From Azorinus chamasolen (lineage: Eukaryota; Mollusca; Bivalvia; Cardiida; Solecurtidae), in the NCBI GenBank assembly GCA_963576725.1, contig OY755244.1, positions 38,423,855 through 38,487,854 of the forward strand: a DNA stretch of 64,000 nucleotides, given 5' to 3'. The translations under genes were made by a program, and so were the position numbers. Position 1 is the first letter of the stretch. The number at the start of each line of letters is the position of its first letter. Under the pieces are notes generated by a model that saw nothing but the letters and a program-made list of their open reading frames with translations, did not search any database and was not told the origin of the DNA. This document shows positions 10,200-23,108 of the stretch, in pieces.

Positions 10200-12570
10200 A
10201 AACGGCATTCTCTTTGTCAGGAATTGCAGAATTCTTATAAGATCAGTGCGATCTCTTGTTTGTCTCAACTTTTGTAATGCTGGTTACTGGTTTAGTAGGA
10301 AGTTTTCGTTAGTGATTGGATGAGTGTGCAGCTGCGAAAACAGAGTGACAGTAACCACTAGAACCTTGACCCTCCACCATTCTCAGCACTGTATGCAGTA
10401 CCTTTGTTTTATTGTACAAGTCATCCATTCCGACCTGTTTTCTTCTAGACAGTAAGTAAATTCCGCATTGTGTTTACGATGTTCTGATCGGCATTCGGGC
10501 GACTTCAGTGGAGGATTCGTTTGAGCTTGCCGCTACGAGAGTATCTAATTTTGAGTTCTAAAATTGACAATGCAGTTCTGATGATGGTTGACATCTGCTG
10601 TATGTAAAACTGAAAAACTTTATCGACATTAATTAACTGATATATTGACACAGTCTCGCCTAATGACGCCTTATTTGAAACCAAAATGAAACATAGATCA
10701 TTCACTGTGGTTTAAAAACTACGCATTTCGAATATTCTCCTTTTCTATAGTTAATGCTCCTTTTCCATAAATTAATTCAAAGAAGCTGGGTCTAAAATAG
10801 TCTAGAAGAGAATCAGTTAAGTAACAAGATAAAACACTTTACTTTTTGCAATGGCAGACCGGGTAGATTACATCATTTTCTAAATGAACGATGTACACAT
10901 GGTGAGGTAGCTGTTATGAGAGCTGTCTCATTTGGATGTATGCATGCATTATGCGCTATAAACCACTTCAAAGAAATAAAGGGTTGAAGCTATATAGCGT
11001 ATTCCATAAGCCAAAGTACATGTACGTATAACCTGCATTTTATACATGTATAGTTTTCTACAAACGAACAAATGCAATGCAAGTAGGACTAATTTGTGAA
11101 CGGGCATATATGTGGATATTTCTATCTAAATCAAGATATTTAATTACTTTCAAATTATGTCCAGAGAGGAATGTATGCATGTATCAAGTATTGGCCGTAG
11201 TGTCAAATATAAAGGAAATGACAATAATGTTTCCACTTCGGCGACAAAATATAATAAGTATATGAAGTGTATAGTATAAGAAAATGTTTTACCAAAATAC
11301 GCTTCCGTTTACTTGTTTTAAGCCCATGCTGCATTAAAATGCATTTTTAAAAATTTATTTCAGATGGCGGTTTTAAAAGGGTTTCATCAAATACAATGAA
11401 TGAATAATTGATAAAAATGTAAAATAAAATAAAATAGCTGTGTCCTTGCATCATAGTTTAGTGTCTTGGATGCCAAAAGTACGCCGTCATGTGGACATAA
11501 AATCGACAGACCCAACATACGGTTTATTCAGTGGACTCTTATATTGATGATCCGAGTCTATCTGTTGAATAATTGTGTTCCACGTACAACTGGGGTAGGA
11601 GACTGCGGTCTACCCATCTTTCGAGTAAATTGTCGGGTCACAATATACGCGAAACTTTCATCTTTACGAAATTCGTCTGCAACTTCCGTTGACAACATAC
11701 GCCTATAAGAATGCGCGTATGGTGTACCATTTGTGCCAAACAGAAATTATGCATTTAGCAAATTCATTTTCGGTAATACTTCTGTAATTGCTTGGTATTT
11801 TGAAGTCAACTGTTTGTACAAAGTTACTTGGCCAATAGTCTCTATGGTGTAACTTATTTCATTTCCGTTGCAATTTGTTTGAGGTGTTTCTGTATCTGTT
11901 TTAGTGTATAACGCAATTTCTCTAAGTGAAAACAACATATGTCGCACTACCTATGTAACAACTAATATGCATTTTCAAAGCGAATAAACCCACTTGTTGA
12001 CATGGGTTATTCTTAATAGAAAAGGAAATGCATCGCCTTAGTGCATTCTTTGTTGTCAGTGTACCTGTGAAACAGGAATGCAGAAATTTGTGTTTGCTTC
12101 GATACTTTTCAAAAGACTATGCAGTCTCAGCGATGCACGTCCTTTTCATATCAATAATTAGCTCGCCATATGTGACAGGAACGTTCGGGTCTATTAGTCC
12201 CTAATAATTTCATCATGAAGCAAACTGCAGTTGATACCTTAATCGTTTTCCAATAACTTTTTTTATAAATATCGACCATCATTCTGATTATTAAAGAACA
12301 ATAACTAGCGTTTCGGTTTAAAATTAATCAGGTTTTATTTCAAATAGATGGCCAGCAACAAACATTCGGACATATTTGCTCCGGTCTAGTTAAAGGTGAT
12401 TCAAACAAAAGCACAGTCTCTTCATAATTTTCTGATTAATGTGCCAACTGGTTCTTTCATTACATTCCAGAGGCAGCGAACATTTTCCAAAAAATAAATA
12501 AATTCCTATAATGCAGTGTAACGTCTGTGTTGCAACCAGTAAATACATCAACCGTTTGAAGGCGGGATAG
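10200..12570. other. Intergenic, mostly unrecognised
   Basis: At 10735-10805 there is a fragment of family H (GTTAATGCTCCTTTTC and neighbours). Otherwise no exon, repeat family or RNA gene is supported. Confidence 0.4.
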
Positions 12571-12783
12571 GCATGCGCTTTCATTTACAAACAGTGTATA
12601 CCTAGATCAGAGGACCCCTAGAGGATTATCTGCTGTGTTTGCCTATTGTTTCATACCATATATCTGCTTAGATCTACAGTTTTTGACGTAGCAATATATT
12701 TCCTTGAACATTTTATATAAATGTCAGATAATAAATATTCACAGTGTCATTTCTTACAATGACATCGAAAAGGGAAAGGATAA
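12571..12783 (+). repeat. Family C element, diverged
   Basis: It keeps the ATTTACAAACAGTGTA arm, the core with GACCCCTAGAGG, and the right half with ACAATGACATCG and GGGAAAGGATAA. Both outer TTAA sites are damaged. Confidence 0.5.
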
Positions 12784-13019
12784 AGAGGCATTAGGTGTAC
12801 TAGTGTGTGTACATGAATCTAATGGAGGCATAATAGGGGAGATCGTATTTAGATATGGTATAAGGGAACGGTTTGTTTAACTTTCTTTAAATTTTGATTT
12901 GAGTTTCATTTTGTTCTCTATTATTTGGCTTAATATGGCTTAATGTAGCATATGTACAAGATATGCACGATTTGGATGTGAAACGTCAACGATAATAATA
13001 GGTTATTATTATAGCCTGC

Positions 13020-13269
13020 TTAACCCTTCCCTTGCTGATTTTTAAGATACATTTCCCCTTCTTTACCCATGCCCTGTTGTATAATTACATATATCTTCAC
13101 TGTGTACAAGTATTTCGCTATGCAATCACTGCTGTGGAATGCACTGGTTGCACAATCAACTTGTAAATAGTGCAGACCCTGATGAGAAAGCTCCTATAGG
13201 AGCTGTCTCATCTGGGTCTTCACTATTTACACGTGGGTACATTGACGCGAATAGCAAGCGAAGGGTTAA
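13020..13269 (+). repeat. TTAA hairpin element, family B copy 2
   Basis: TTAACCCTTCCCTTGCTGAT at the left and AGCAAGCGAAGGGTTAA at the right. The core centre here reads GCTCCTATAGGAGC instead of the family's usual GCTCCTGCAGGAGC, matching the centres of families C, D and H. Confidence 0.85.
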
Positions 13270-13611
13270 GTATTAGTAACAAACCCTTCAAAGCATGATC
13301 GTATGCCTTAAGTATTTGAAATTAAATGCTTCAGGAACTTTGAAAGTAAGTTTAATTGAATAGAAACAAGACAGTCATGGTCACGGTCACCCTTGAAATT
13401 ACGACTTAAATATCACCAGTCCCAGTTTTCAGAGAAAATATATTGACCAGATGTTGCAACAGTTCCATTCAAGATACGTATATTAACGGTAAATGATAAA
13501 CAAAAGGTATAGAACACGTGCTTCACATCACGAATATGATTAATAATAATAGAACACTAGAGTGATCATGCCGATAACACACTGGCAGAGAGCAAATAGT
13601 TACAAACATTG

Positions 13612-13786
13612 TACAGTAAAACCTCTCTTAACCGGAATTCTAGGAGATAAGAATTTAGACACTTTTAGGCAGGTGGCTCCTCTAGGAGCTTTCTGCATGA
13701 CTTTCATCCTGCATTAAGCTGCCACCTGTCTCCAAGACCGATATTCATACTAAATTTAACGGCCGGTTAAGAGAGGTTATACTGTA
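13612..13786. repeat. TA-flanked hairpin element, family E
   Basis: Termini TACAGTAAAACCTCTCTTAA and TTAAGAGAGGTTATACTGTA are near-perfect inverted repeats. The interior contains GGCTCCTCTAGGAGC and GCATGACTTTCATCC. A truncated relative follows at about 13874-13986. Confidence 0.75.
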
Positions 13787-14437
13787 TATCAGTATGACGG
13801 GGATCAATGAAAACATATTACCTTTATTGCTTGACTGAAAGCAGAGTTTTAGTAGATAATAATTTACATATAGTTAGGCAGGTGACTGATTAATGCAGGG
13901 TGAATGTCATGCATTAAGCTGTCACCTATCTCCAAGACCAATATTTATTCTAAATTGATCTTCCGGTTTAGAGGGGTTTACTGTACTAGACTGGTCATAC
14001 CGTACCACGATGGCTTGACTAAGTAGCTAAACATTGTGCATGAGTATGGAAAGTGTCAATAAAATATATAGTAAAGAGACCTAACAAATAAAAAACCTTC
14101 AAGAGTTTAATAATTCAAGGCCACATTACTTTAAATGTATTGGTCTGGTCTTGTTAGTAATTATTCTTTGTCGACATTTTATAGCCATACACATTATATA
14201 TGATATGGATCAATAAAGAAGAAAAACACTATAGTTTCAGTAAGGTAAGCTATGTAAGTTTTGACAACTGATTTCCGCGGGTGCTAGGGGGCGAGTGTCT
14301 TGCACATTTAATTACTACTAATGAACAGACTAAATAAAAACCGAGTCTGCAATTTTATTTTTTGCATTGCTACTTTTGCTTTCGAAGGATCACCCACTTA
14401 CAGAATATATTCACCTTGCATTAAGCTGCAATCTGTC

Positions 14438-14892
14438 TTTACCCTTTCCTTCATACAAACGCTTGTTCATGCGTTTGCAAACAGAATATAGCCAGATGAG
14501 ATGGCTCCTATAGGAACTGTCTGATCAGAGTTTTTGTGTTCGCTGATGAAATATACCTGCCTCTTCAGGTTCTAAACGTTCTACAAATACCAAACATTCA
14601 TGTGTACATACAGTAGAACCCCTCTAATGCTACCACTTAATGAATAAACACGGCTGTCTTTATAAGCAGGTGGTTGCTTAATGCAGGACGAAAGTTATGC
14701 CGAAAGCTCCTAGAGGAGCTTTCAGCATAACTTTCGTCCTGCATTTAGCTACCACCTGCCCCTGACACCCAGAGTTATGCCCCTTTTTGGTGGTCGCATT
14801 AGAGGGGTGTTACTGTACATGTCATTGTAAAATCAGCTAATACTCATGATATTATTATTTCTTACATTAACACTCAACAGGGAAATGTTTAA
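14438..14892 (+). repeat. Family C element with nested family D element
   Basis: It begins TTTACCCTTTCCTTCATACA and ends ACAGGGAAATGTTTAA. A complete family D element at 14609-14817 is inserted at a TA. The terminal TTAA at 14889-14892 is shared with the neighbouring family A element. Confidence 0.7.
14609..14817. repeat. TA-flanked hairpin element, family D copy 2 (well preserved)
   Basis: TACAGTAGAACCCCTCTAAT and ATTAGAGGGGTGTTACTGTA form the termini. The interior is a near-perfect hairpin of ATGCAGGACGAAAGTTATGC closed by AAAGCTCCTAGAGGAGCTTT. Confidence 0.85.
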
Positions 14893-15122
14893 CCCTTTCG
14901 CTGGCAAAGCCGGATCTGTGATTACCTATGCAAACAGTTTGGATCCAGATGAGACGCCGAGTAACTCGGCGTCTCATCAGGACCCAGACTGTTTGTTACT
15001 GTTACTAATATGTTTTTGAAACAAAAATGAAGAAAATCAAAATAATGAAAATTTGTAGCAGACGACAAAGTTAGCAGACGACAAAGTTAGCAGACGACAG
15101 AGTTTGGCAGCGAAATGTTTAA
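14889..15122 (-). repeat. TTAA hairpin element, family A (well preserved)
   Basis: Terminal TTAACCCTTTCGCTGGCAAA and TTTGGCAGCGAAATGTTTAA. The core at 14934-14996 is GTTTGGATCCAGATGAGACG against its complement, with CCAGAT on one arm and CCTGAT on the other. Confidence 0.8.
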
Positions 15123-15322
15123 AGACCAATAATGATACTTATTGGAGTGTGTGAATTAGCCTTGGTTCACTGCACGTTTTAAAATAACATTCATCGCATT
15201 GCTGCGACTCCATCTTAGTCTTGGCAAACATCCTGGACCCACATGGGGCCCTGAGTAACTCGTCGTCACCACACGATCTATGCTATAAGACCATAACTAT
15301 TAGGTAAACTTGAAAATCGGAA

Positions 15323-15505
15323 CCAGGGTGCATGCTTATGAAATTTTTTAGTTGAGTCTGAGTTCGTTCTCAAGCTTCTGATTGGTCAGGTTTGAGTTCT
15401 CAAGCTTTTGATTGGTCAGATTTGAGCCAAAGGCTCAAATCTGACCAATCAAAAGCTTGAGAACGAACCCAGACTCAACCAAAAACTTTATAAGCATAGA
15501 CCCTG
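15323..15505. repeat. CCAAT-rich palindrome, family F copy
   Basis: The left arm has GCTTATGAAATTTTTTAGTT, TGAGTTCGTTCTCAAGC and two copies of TTGATTGGTCAG. The right arm is the complement with one GACCAATCAAAAGC. The outer ends TGCATGCTTAT and ATAAGCATAG pair. Confidence 0.85.
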
Positions 15506-15812
15506 CTCTAAACGTGGGAGGTGCTGCTAAATATTGACATGAGGAAACACTGACGTTGATTGGTGCGGCAAACACTGCATACTTTAATTAATGGGTTCCT
15601 TAATTGGCCCAATATTGTGGGCATACCCTGTTTGCACCTTTATGGAGTCACTGTTTATCGTAGTTTATGGTTATGTAGAATGTAATGGTTATATTCGAAT
15701 GCCGTGTCTGCAGCTAGTGTGTTTTATTGTACGGTTTGAGGTGAAGATGTAGTTCAATGGGTTTGGTGAAGAAATGACGATTTTAGTATTTAGGTGCACA
15801 CCTTTATCAATT

Positions 15813-15905
15813 TCAATTCAATTCAAATTTTATTGGCATTAAACACGTACAATGTTCATAGCCATATAACATATAATTATGTACATGACTTACAATACAT
15901 ATTCT
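15813..15905 (-). repeat. Possible retroelement tail
   Basis: TCAATTCAATTCAAATTTTA followed by TTGGCATTAAACACGTACAA resembles the 3' tail of LINE or LTR fragments read on the minus strand. No coding part is attached. Confidence 0.2.
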
Positions 15906-16844
15906 AAAGTTCAATTATATAAGCAAAAAAGAGAAAAGTATGAAAACAAATGTAAGATTGTAGCGATTTTGAGATTCCGTATTATACAAAATAAGTATCT
16001 ATTTGAAGATAAAGTCGATCTGCTGTGTCATAATAAATACTGAAAATTTAACAAAGGCAAATATCTTACAGTCAGATACAAAATGTATTGGACATGTGAT
16101 TGTCATTGGACTGTTGTCCCATTCAATTAGGTTTACTGGACAGTCACAGGAAAAGCGTGGATACTTAGGCAGACCAACGACACTCACCTGTCTCATATTT
16201 AACGCTTAAACATGTCATCTGCTACATTTTCATATTTGAATAATTGTTAATGTAACTACATTAATGCATGTAAATAGTATGATTAATATGTACATATATA
16301 TACTAACACAATCTTATCAACATCAAACAACTAATGAGTGCATTATCCTTTGTAGTGATAATGAGAGAAATTCTTAAGGGATGGTCTTGATCCGCACCTG
16401 TAACATTTAGAATTTTTTCTCCAAGGTGCACACGGATGGGAAGCAAGAAAAATAAATTGCACGATTTAAATGAACATGTTGCTTGTGTCACGTGAATATT
16501 AGTTCGATTTAAGATTATTATTCAGCTGAGTTGAAAAAGAAGGCTTATTTGGAGCTAAATGGAAGTGTATGTGTCGGATTTAATTATCTGTAGGTTTGGG
16601 TGCATGCGTAGATAAGCTATTCACGGGTATGACCATTTAGGTAAGCTAGATCCAGGATAATTCTACTATAAATCTACACAGCCATTACACAACAGTTAGT
16701 TAATAACAATTGATAATAAATAAATGACAATGATAACTTCTAATGACAATATATATGATACAATAGTAAGAGCAGAGGTTCAGATATGATCGGCTAATTA
16801 AAATATGTCCAAAAATAACTTGTTTTTATTTTCCCATCAAACCC

Positions 16845-17135
16845 ATCTTTAGAATCGTCTCAATAATCATAACATATGGCTAGGTGGAAAATTGACGGTT
16901 TTTAGAGTTTTTCGACTACGCACCTCTATCTGTTGCTCTGATAAAGAATAGTATCAACGCAAGGATAATTGTGCTTAAGTGTATTCATTAAACATGACAT
17001 ATAGATGCTTGTCCAGACAAAGGGATGTAACTCATGCACGACGACAAACCATTTGAACGACATTTGCTTTTCTACATTGTATGCCATAATCCGTACTTCC
17101 AAAAGTGCTTCAGTTTGCTTTCAACAGTTACTGTC
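16845..17135 (+). repeat. Duplicated segment, copy 1
   Basis: Shares in order CTAGGTGGAAAATTGACGG, CTCTGATAAAGAATA, AATTGTGCTTAAGT and GGGATGTAACTCATGCACGA with 17635-17950. Its left edge is a partial family G element. Confidence 0.7.
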
Positions 17136-17242
17136 CGGACAGCTCAAGCGATTGAACCTTGGCGTTCAAAGTGAGGGTTTGATCCTTACCGGGTTATACC
17201 AAACACTTTATATAAAAATAATGGTTCTAGTGACTTCCTCAT

Positions 17243-17469
17243 TTAACCCAACCCCTCATAGGCTATTTTAGACCCAACCTCTATGAATGAATCTACCGAA
17301 AAGGAGCATTTATTAGAGAAAACAAAAATGTTAGAATTGTGTAGTATTGAAACTATTGTGATAAATAGAGCATTGCTCCTATGGTGAAAATGCTCTATTT
17401 ATCACAATGGTTTCAAGAAGTGACAAATACAGAGGCGTAGAAAGGCGTATTTATGGATGAAAGGGTTAA
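17243..17469 (+). repeat. TTAA hairpin element, family H copy 1
   Basis: Bounded by TTAACCCAACCCCTCATAGG and GATGAAAGGGTTAA. The core pairs GTGATAAATAGAGCATT with its complement around CTCCTATGG. Related copies are at 24286, 28227 and (partial) 47457. Confidence 0.7.
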
Positions 17470-17611
17470 GATAGCAGTTATTTAGGGAAGAGCTAGTATG
17501 TGTTTGTCAAGTGGCCAGAAAATGTGACTTGATATTGTTTAGATCTCGCTGGGAATTATCGGCGTCTTATAAGGATCACAACTGTTTTACACTCGGTTTA
17601 CAAACTTTGTT

Positions 17612-17715
17612 TTATTTATCCACCAAACCCTATGTTATGACCCCTCTTTAGAATCGTCTGTTCCAAACGATTCTAAAGAGTAATCACAAAATATGTCTAG
17701 GTGGAAAATTGACGG
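17612..17715. repeat. Short palindromic element, family G copy 2
   Basis: Left arm CCACCAAACCCTATGTTATG and CTCTTTAGAATCGTCTG, right arm diverged. It forms the left edge of the second duplicated segment. Confidence 0.55.
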
Positions 17716-17950
17716 TTTTAGAGCTTTTCGAGTACGCGCCTTTATTATCTATTGCTCTGATAAAGAATATTATCAACGCAAAGCTAATTGTGCTTAAGTA
17801 TACATATTCAGAATGCCATATAAACGCTTGTCCAGACTAAGGGATGTAACTCATGCACGACGACAAACCATTCGAAAGACATTTGCGTTTATACATTGTA
17901 TGTCAAAATACATAATTCCAAAATGGCTTCAGGTTGCTTTCAACAGTTAT
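17635..17950 (+). repeat. Duplicated segment, copy 2
   Basis: Partner of 16845-17135, with about 80-90 percent similarity by eye. The copies lie about 800 bases apart in the same orientation, with a family H element between them. Confidence 0.7.
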
Positions 17951-17989
17951 AATAATGGAAATAATGGTTCTATAACCGGGAGAGTCGTA

Positions 17990-19388
17990 GTATTATGACC
18001 CACATACATTCAAAATTCTGACCCCTAATATAACAAAGTGACCCATGTAGTAGATCGACCGGTGTCGATTTACTATATAGTACTATGACCTCACGGTTAT
18101 AGTACTATAACCGAATGAGTCCTAGTACAATGATCCCATAACGTATAAGAAACTAACATATATGTTATAGTAAAATGACATTGGGGTCATAGTACTACAT
18201 AAAATATCAACCCCTGGTGGATGTATTTTGACAAGGAGTCACTGTATTTTATAGTGAAATAGTCTAGGCTCATATTACTAGTAAATTGGCATGGGGGTCA
18301 TAGTACTATGTAATTTATTGACCCCACATATTGGATGTATTTTGGCAAGGCAGTCACTATATTGTATAGTAAATTGACATCGGGCCATAGTACTGCACAA
18401 TATATCGATCGTCCCCCTGTTGGATGTATTTTGGCAATGGAGTCACTATATTTTACAGTAAAATGGTCTGGGGTCATAGTACTATATGATTTTTCGATCT
18501 CGTTGTGTATGTAATTTTGCAAGGGAGTCACTATATTTAATAGTAAAATGACAGGGGGTCATAGTACTATATAATATGGCAGGGGGTCATAGTACTATAT
18601 AATATATCGACAACCTGGAAGAAGTATTTTGGCAAAGGCGCAACTATATTTTATAGTAATATAATATTATATAGACCTCTAGATCGACCTACTACGATAA
18701 AGAGTGGGTCACAATATTATAACGGTGGCATTATATTATGGCAAGGAAGTCACTATACTTTATAGTAAAATGGCCATGGGGGTCATAAAACTATATGATT
18801 TATCGACCCCGTGGTTGATGTATATTTGCAAGGGAGTCACTATATTTCATAGTAAATCGGCATGGGTGTCATAGTACTACATACTATATCGACCCTCCAT
18901 CGTGGGTGGATTTTGGCAATGGAGTCACTATATTTTATAATAAATGACCGGGGGTCATGGTACTATAAAATATATAGGCCTTTCGGTCGACCTACTACGA
19001 TAAAAAAAAAGAGTGGGTCACAATACTATAACGGGGGTTAATTATACTATGACAGGGGAGTCACTATACTTTATAGTAAAATGACCGGGGGTCATGGTAC
19101 TATATGATACATCGACAACCGGTGGATGTATTTTTGCTAGGGAATCACTGTTTTATAGTAAGATGGCATGGAGGTCATAGTGCTATATAATATACCTACC
19201 CCCTGGTTGATGTATTTTGGCAAGGGAGTGACTATATTTTATAGTAAAATGACATTGGAGTCATAGTACTACATAAAATATCAACCTCTGGTGGATATAT
19301 TTTGACAAAGAGTCGCTATATTTTATAGTGAAATAGCCTAGGGCCATAGTACTATATGATTTATCGATCCCGTAGCGGATGTATTTTG
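17990..19388. repeat. Tandem array, roughly 85-bp units
   Basis: About fifteen imperfect units. Each carries GTCATAGTACTAT, a TATCGACCCC segment, GGATGTATTTTGGCAAG, and GAGTCACTATATTTTATAGT. Units vary by small indels and some are fused. Both TAGTACTA and CTATATTTTATAG are locally self-complementary. The flanks show no gene. Confidence 0.85.
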
Positions 19389-19694
19389 CAGTTCGAAACG
19401 CAAAATATGCTGAATTTTGCGCAGCATTTATCTTTAAATGATCGCTTTAGACGGCTTCTGTATCTGCTTAAGCATAGAATGTAGTTAAATAGGCACACAG
19501 TGTGCCTCATAGTTAGCACATAACTTTTATAGCACACAGCAACGCACAGCTAAACACTGCGCATAAGCTAACACGTAGCTTCGTTTCTTAAAAATCAGAT
19601 TTTTACGTCTACATCTACGTCTGCGCAAACGGCACAACTCACCACACATACCCATTTTACTGCCTTGATCACATAACCGGAATGCAGGCCATAC

Positions 19695-19888
19695 TTAACT
19701 CTTTACTCCATACATACGCATTTCTACGCGTTTCCAAACATAGTAGACCCAAATCAGACGGCTCATGTAGAAGCCGTCTGACATGGGCTGCTCTGTTTGC
19801 TTGTGATATAACATGGATATCATTCTTTAGTTTCTACCATGGCAAAAAATCCGTTTTTATGTTCTATTAAGAATATTCTATTTATTAA
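19695..19888 (+). repeat. Family C element abutting family B
   Basis: Starts TTAACTCTTTACTCCATACA, with core AGACCCAAATCAGACGGCTC. Its right portion is shortened and the next family B copy begins at the shared TTAA at 19885. Confidence 0.55.
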
Positions 19889-20134
19889 CCCTTCGCTTGC
19901 TGGATTCTAAAATACATTTCCCCTTCTTCACCCATGTCCTGTTGTATAATTACATATATCTCCACTGTGTAAGAGTATTTCGCTGTGCGATCACTGCTGT
20001 GGAGTGCACTGGTTGCACAATCAATTTGTAAATAGTGCAGACCCTGATGAGACAGCTCCTGCAGGAGCTGTCTCATCTGGGTCTTCACTATTTACAGGTA
20101 TGTATATTGACGTGAATAGCAAGTGAAGGGTTAA
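19885..20134 (+). repeat. TTAA hairpin element, family B copy 3
   Basis: Complete 250-bp copy from TTAACCCTTCGCTTGCTGG to AGCAAGTGAAGGGTTAA. The core is GACCCTGATGAGACAGCTCC opposite GGAGCTGTCTCATCTGGGTC. Confidence 0.85.
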
Positions 20135-22130
20135 TTATCGTGATGCCATTATTTCTTACATGCATATTCATGATGGAAAGGCTTAAATTGATTGCTTAAT
20201 TACTGCTACTTATATTGTAGGCCTCGTTTAAAACGAAACACACTTGACTTGCATATATAGATACTATACAAGTTATACAAGTAAATGTGTCGGAAATACC
20301 AACTCAATTAAGCACAACTGTAATTATCAGCACCATCTATTTTATACTTCAGCCTGTTAGAAACCACCATAAATACAAACATAAAACTCACAGTCCAAGC
20401 CTTTCAAGTGTCCCAAGTTCCATTTTCTTTCCTTCCATATACACTCAATTCCAATTTGATACACTACAACGACCGGTGGGTAAAAATAGCCACATACAAG
20501 CACCTGATTTATGTGCATACATCTACCCTTACACACCTGATGTTACCGGGTAGTGGACAAAAACCTTTAGCCTGACAGAAACAGTTATCTGGCACAGTTT
20601 TATACCCAGATATTACCTCCCCCCCCCCCCCCACACACACACAAAATAAAGACATTCGATTTTGATAAAAGACGATAATCCACACATTTTTTGAGCGGCG
20701 AAAGTGGTTACTCTTTACTCCATAAAAACGCATTTTAACGCCTTTGCAAACGCCTTTAAGTAATAGATACAGTACGAGTCTTACTACCAAAGTGTCTTCT
20801 TACAACCGTTATCAGGACAGTTTGTTCGCATGACCGAAGACACGTGTCCGAGGCGTAGACGAGGACATGTATCTTACTTGTACGACAGTACGTTGTAGAC
20901 TTTTAATTTTGATTAAAAATGAATAAAAATGAATATTTCGCAAATGAGTACAAAATGTTTTCCCTTTGGTTCACCCAATTCAAATTGCAAAGAAGCCGCT
21001 CGTTGATCTCTAAATAGCCACCGGCCGCATAGTGGCTCGAGCAGTACCCTGCTCGAATAAATCGTGACCCATGTTTGCAACATACAATTCATGTTTCACA
21101 TGTGTACTAGTATAGCTGGTGTTCAAAACTGTTCATTACACCTGCTTAAAGACATTACCCAGGTCCATTCAATGATTCCCCCCATTGTTCTCAATAGGCG
21201 TGAAAGTAACAGTAAAAGCATGATACAAGTGTACAAAATATGGCAAGCCGTCTCATTCTGTCTAGAGAGGCCCTGACATACAATTAGTCAAGGGGAACAC
21301 ACTCAAAAGACCATTGTTGGTCAGAACCCAATAGAAGTTCAACCCTTAAGAAGCCTACCACTAACAAACAAAGGGCCATATGCAAACAGGTTGGATCCAG
21401 ATGAGACGTCAAGTAACCCGGCATCTTATCTGGATCCAAGCTATTTGACAGACAACATTTTCACAAATCTTTACAAACTATGAAGCACTTTCCAAATCAT
21501 CAAATGTAAGAGACGGGCCTCACATGGAACGCTCCAGTGGTTCTTGACAGGCAGACTGCTATAGCTCTTACCATGTGCCGCATGCTCTTTCACAGGTTAG
21601 CTGTAAAGACCCAAGCCGGCCAAGGGAATGTCTTTAACCCAGATCAGATGTTGAGCTGGCTCTAAGCAGTTAGATAGTTCATGTTTAGTCTGCATTTATA
21701 CTAGGCGTTAAAGAAAGCTGCAGACGACATGCTTAGCAGACCCGTTTACACTCGTGATCGGGATTAGTGGAGCGTCAATCGTGTTACGTTGTTACTACAC
21801 AGCATGGAGCACGTGACATTGGGCGATACTTCCAAATGCACGGGCTCGATCCTAGGTAGATAGGTCTTAACCACAAAAATCACGTGCGTACAAAAGTGTC
21901 CGCTTACAACCGTTATCAGGACACTTTTTCAATAGCTTTGCTGAGGGTCTGTCGTACAAACTTATTTGCATACACTAATTGACGTCTTTGCATACTAGAG
22001 GAGCCGTGGTCTTAAAGACACGTGTCACATGCCAATATTAAAATACAGCTGAGTAATATTCATGATGTTATTACATCTTAGTTAAATTTTCATTGAGTAA
22101 AGGGTTAGTCCAACAGTGATGATATTGTGG
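20135..22130. other. Intergenic, little recognised
   Basis: A C-run followed by a short CA run lies at 20618-20643. A broken family A core is at about 21385-21445 (GTTGGATCCAGATGAGACG). No exons are supported on either strand. Confidence 0.4.
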
Positions 22131-22149
22131 ACAGGATGCTAGGCAAATG

Positions 22150-22333
22150 TTCCCATGTGTTTGCTAGGTATTGGTGTCATGTACTTGCTAGGCAATGGTT
22201 CTATGTATTTGCTAGGCAATGGTTCTATGTATTTGCTAGGCAATGGTTCTATGTATTGCTAGGCAATGGTTCTATGTATTTGCTAGGCAATGGTTCTATG
22301 TATTTGCTAGGCAATGGTTCTATGTATTTGCTA
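22150..22333 (+). repeat. 24-bp minisatellite
   Basis: Roughly eight units of TTGCTAGGCAATGGTTCTAT plus GTAT. One unit lacks a T, so overlapping open frames are an effect of the tandem repeat. Confidence 0.9.
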
Positions 22334-22410
22334 CATTTCTTTACAGTAGAATACCATCTCAAACGACCTCACAGAAGAAGTGTAATTATAGGGTTTATTG
22401 GAACTGTATA

Positions 22411-22641
22411 TTAACCATTCGCTTGCTGAATTTTAAAATACATTTCTTCTTCTGTACCCATGCCCTGTTGTATAATTACATATATTTCGCTGTGCAATCA
22501 CTGCTGTGGGGTGTACTGGTTGCACAATCAATTTGTAAATAGTGCAGACCCTGATGAGACAGCTCCTGCAAGAGCTGTCTCATCTGGATGTTCACTATTT
22601 ACAGGTAGGTATATTGACGCGAATAGAAAGCGAAGGGTTAA
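22411..22641 (+). repeat. TTAA hairpin element, family B copy 4
   Basis: TTAACCATTCGCTTGCTGAA to GAAAGCGAAGGGTTAA, with the hairpin core intact and about 20 bases deleted near TATATTTCGCTG. Confidence 0.8.
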
Positions 22642-22735
22642 GACGTTTTCAAACAGAATCCCTTGATCATAGTGTGCACTGTTTGTCATTTAACATTTTA
22701 TTCAGTCATAAACTTTTATTGAACTATTTGTTGGA

Positions 22736-22972
22736 TTAACCTCTTCCCTTACGTAAGCGCATTTTGACGCATCTGTAAACAGAGTAGACCCAGATCCTAT
22801 AGGAGCCGTCTGATCAGCGTCTGCTCTGTTTGCTTATGGTGTAATATAGATATGATTCTACAGCTTCTGACAGAGGCAAAATGTCCTGTGTTCATATGCG
22901 ATTATAACAAATACTCTAATTAATATTCATCACGTCATTTCTTACATGAATATTCAACAGGGAAAGGGTTAA
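22736..22972 (+). repeat. TTAA hairpin element, family C (complete ends)
   Basis: TTAACCTCTTCCCTTACGTA at the left and TTCAACAGGGAAAGGGTTAA at the right. The core's left arm is shortened (GACCCAGATCC), while the right arm reads GGAGCCGTCTGATCAGCG. Confidence 0.75.
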
Positions 22973-23108
22973 TATTCAGAGAGGTGTCAGTTTTAATATA
23001 TTCAGCAGGTAATTGTTTAATAATTTTACTTTAGCTGAATGCAGGACGATAGTTATGCCAGTAAGAACGTTTTGTATTAGTTTCGTTTTGCATTAAGATA
23101 TCTTGTGC

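Noticed and set aside
22127..22542. Overlapping frames rich in ARQWFYVF and LLGNGSMY
   Set aside because: Reading frames of the 24-bp minisatellite.
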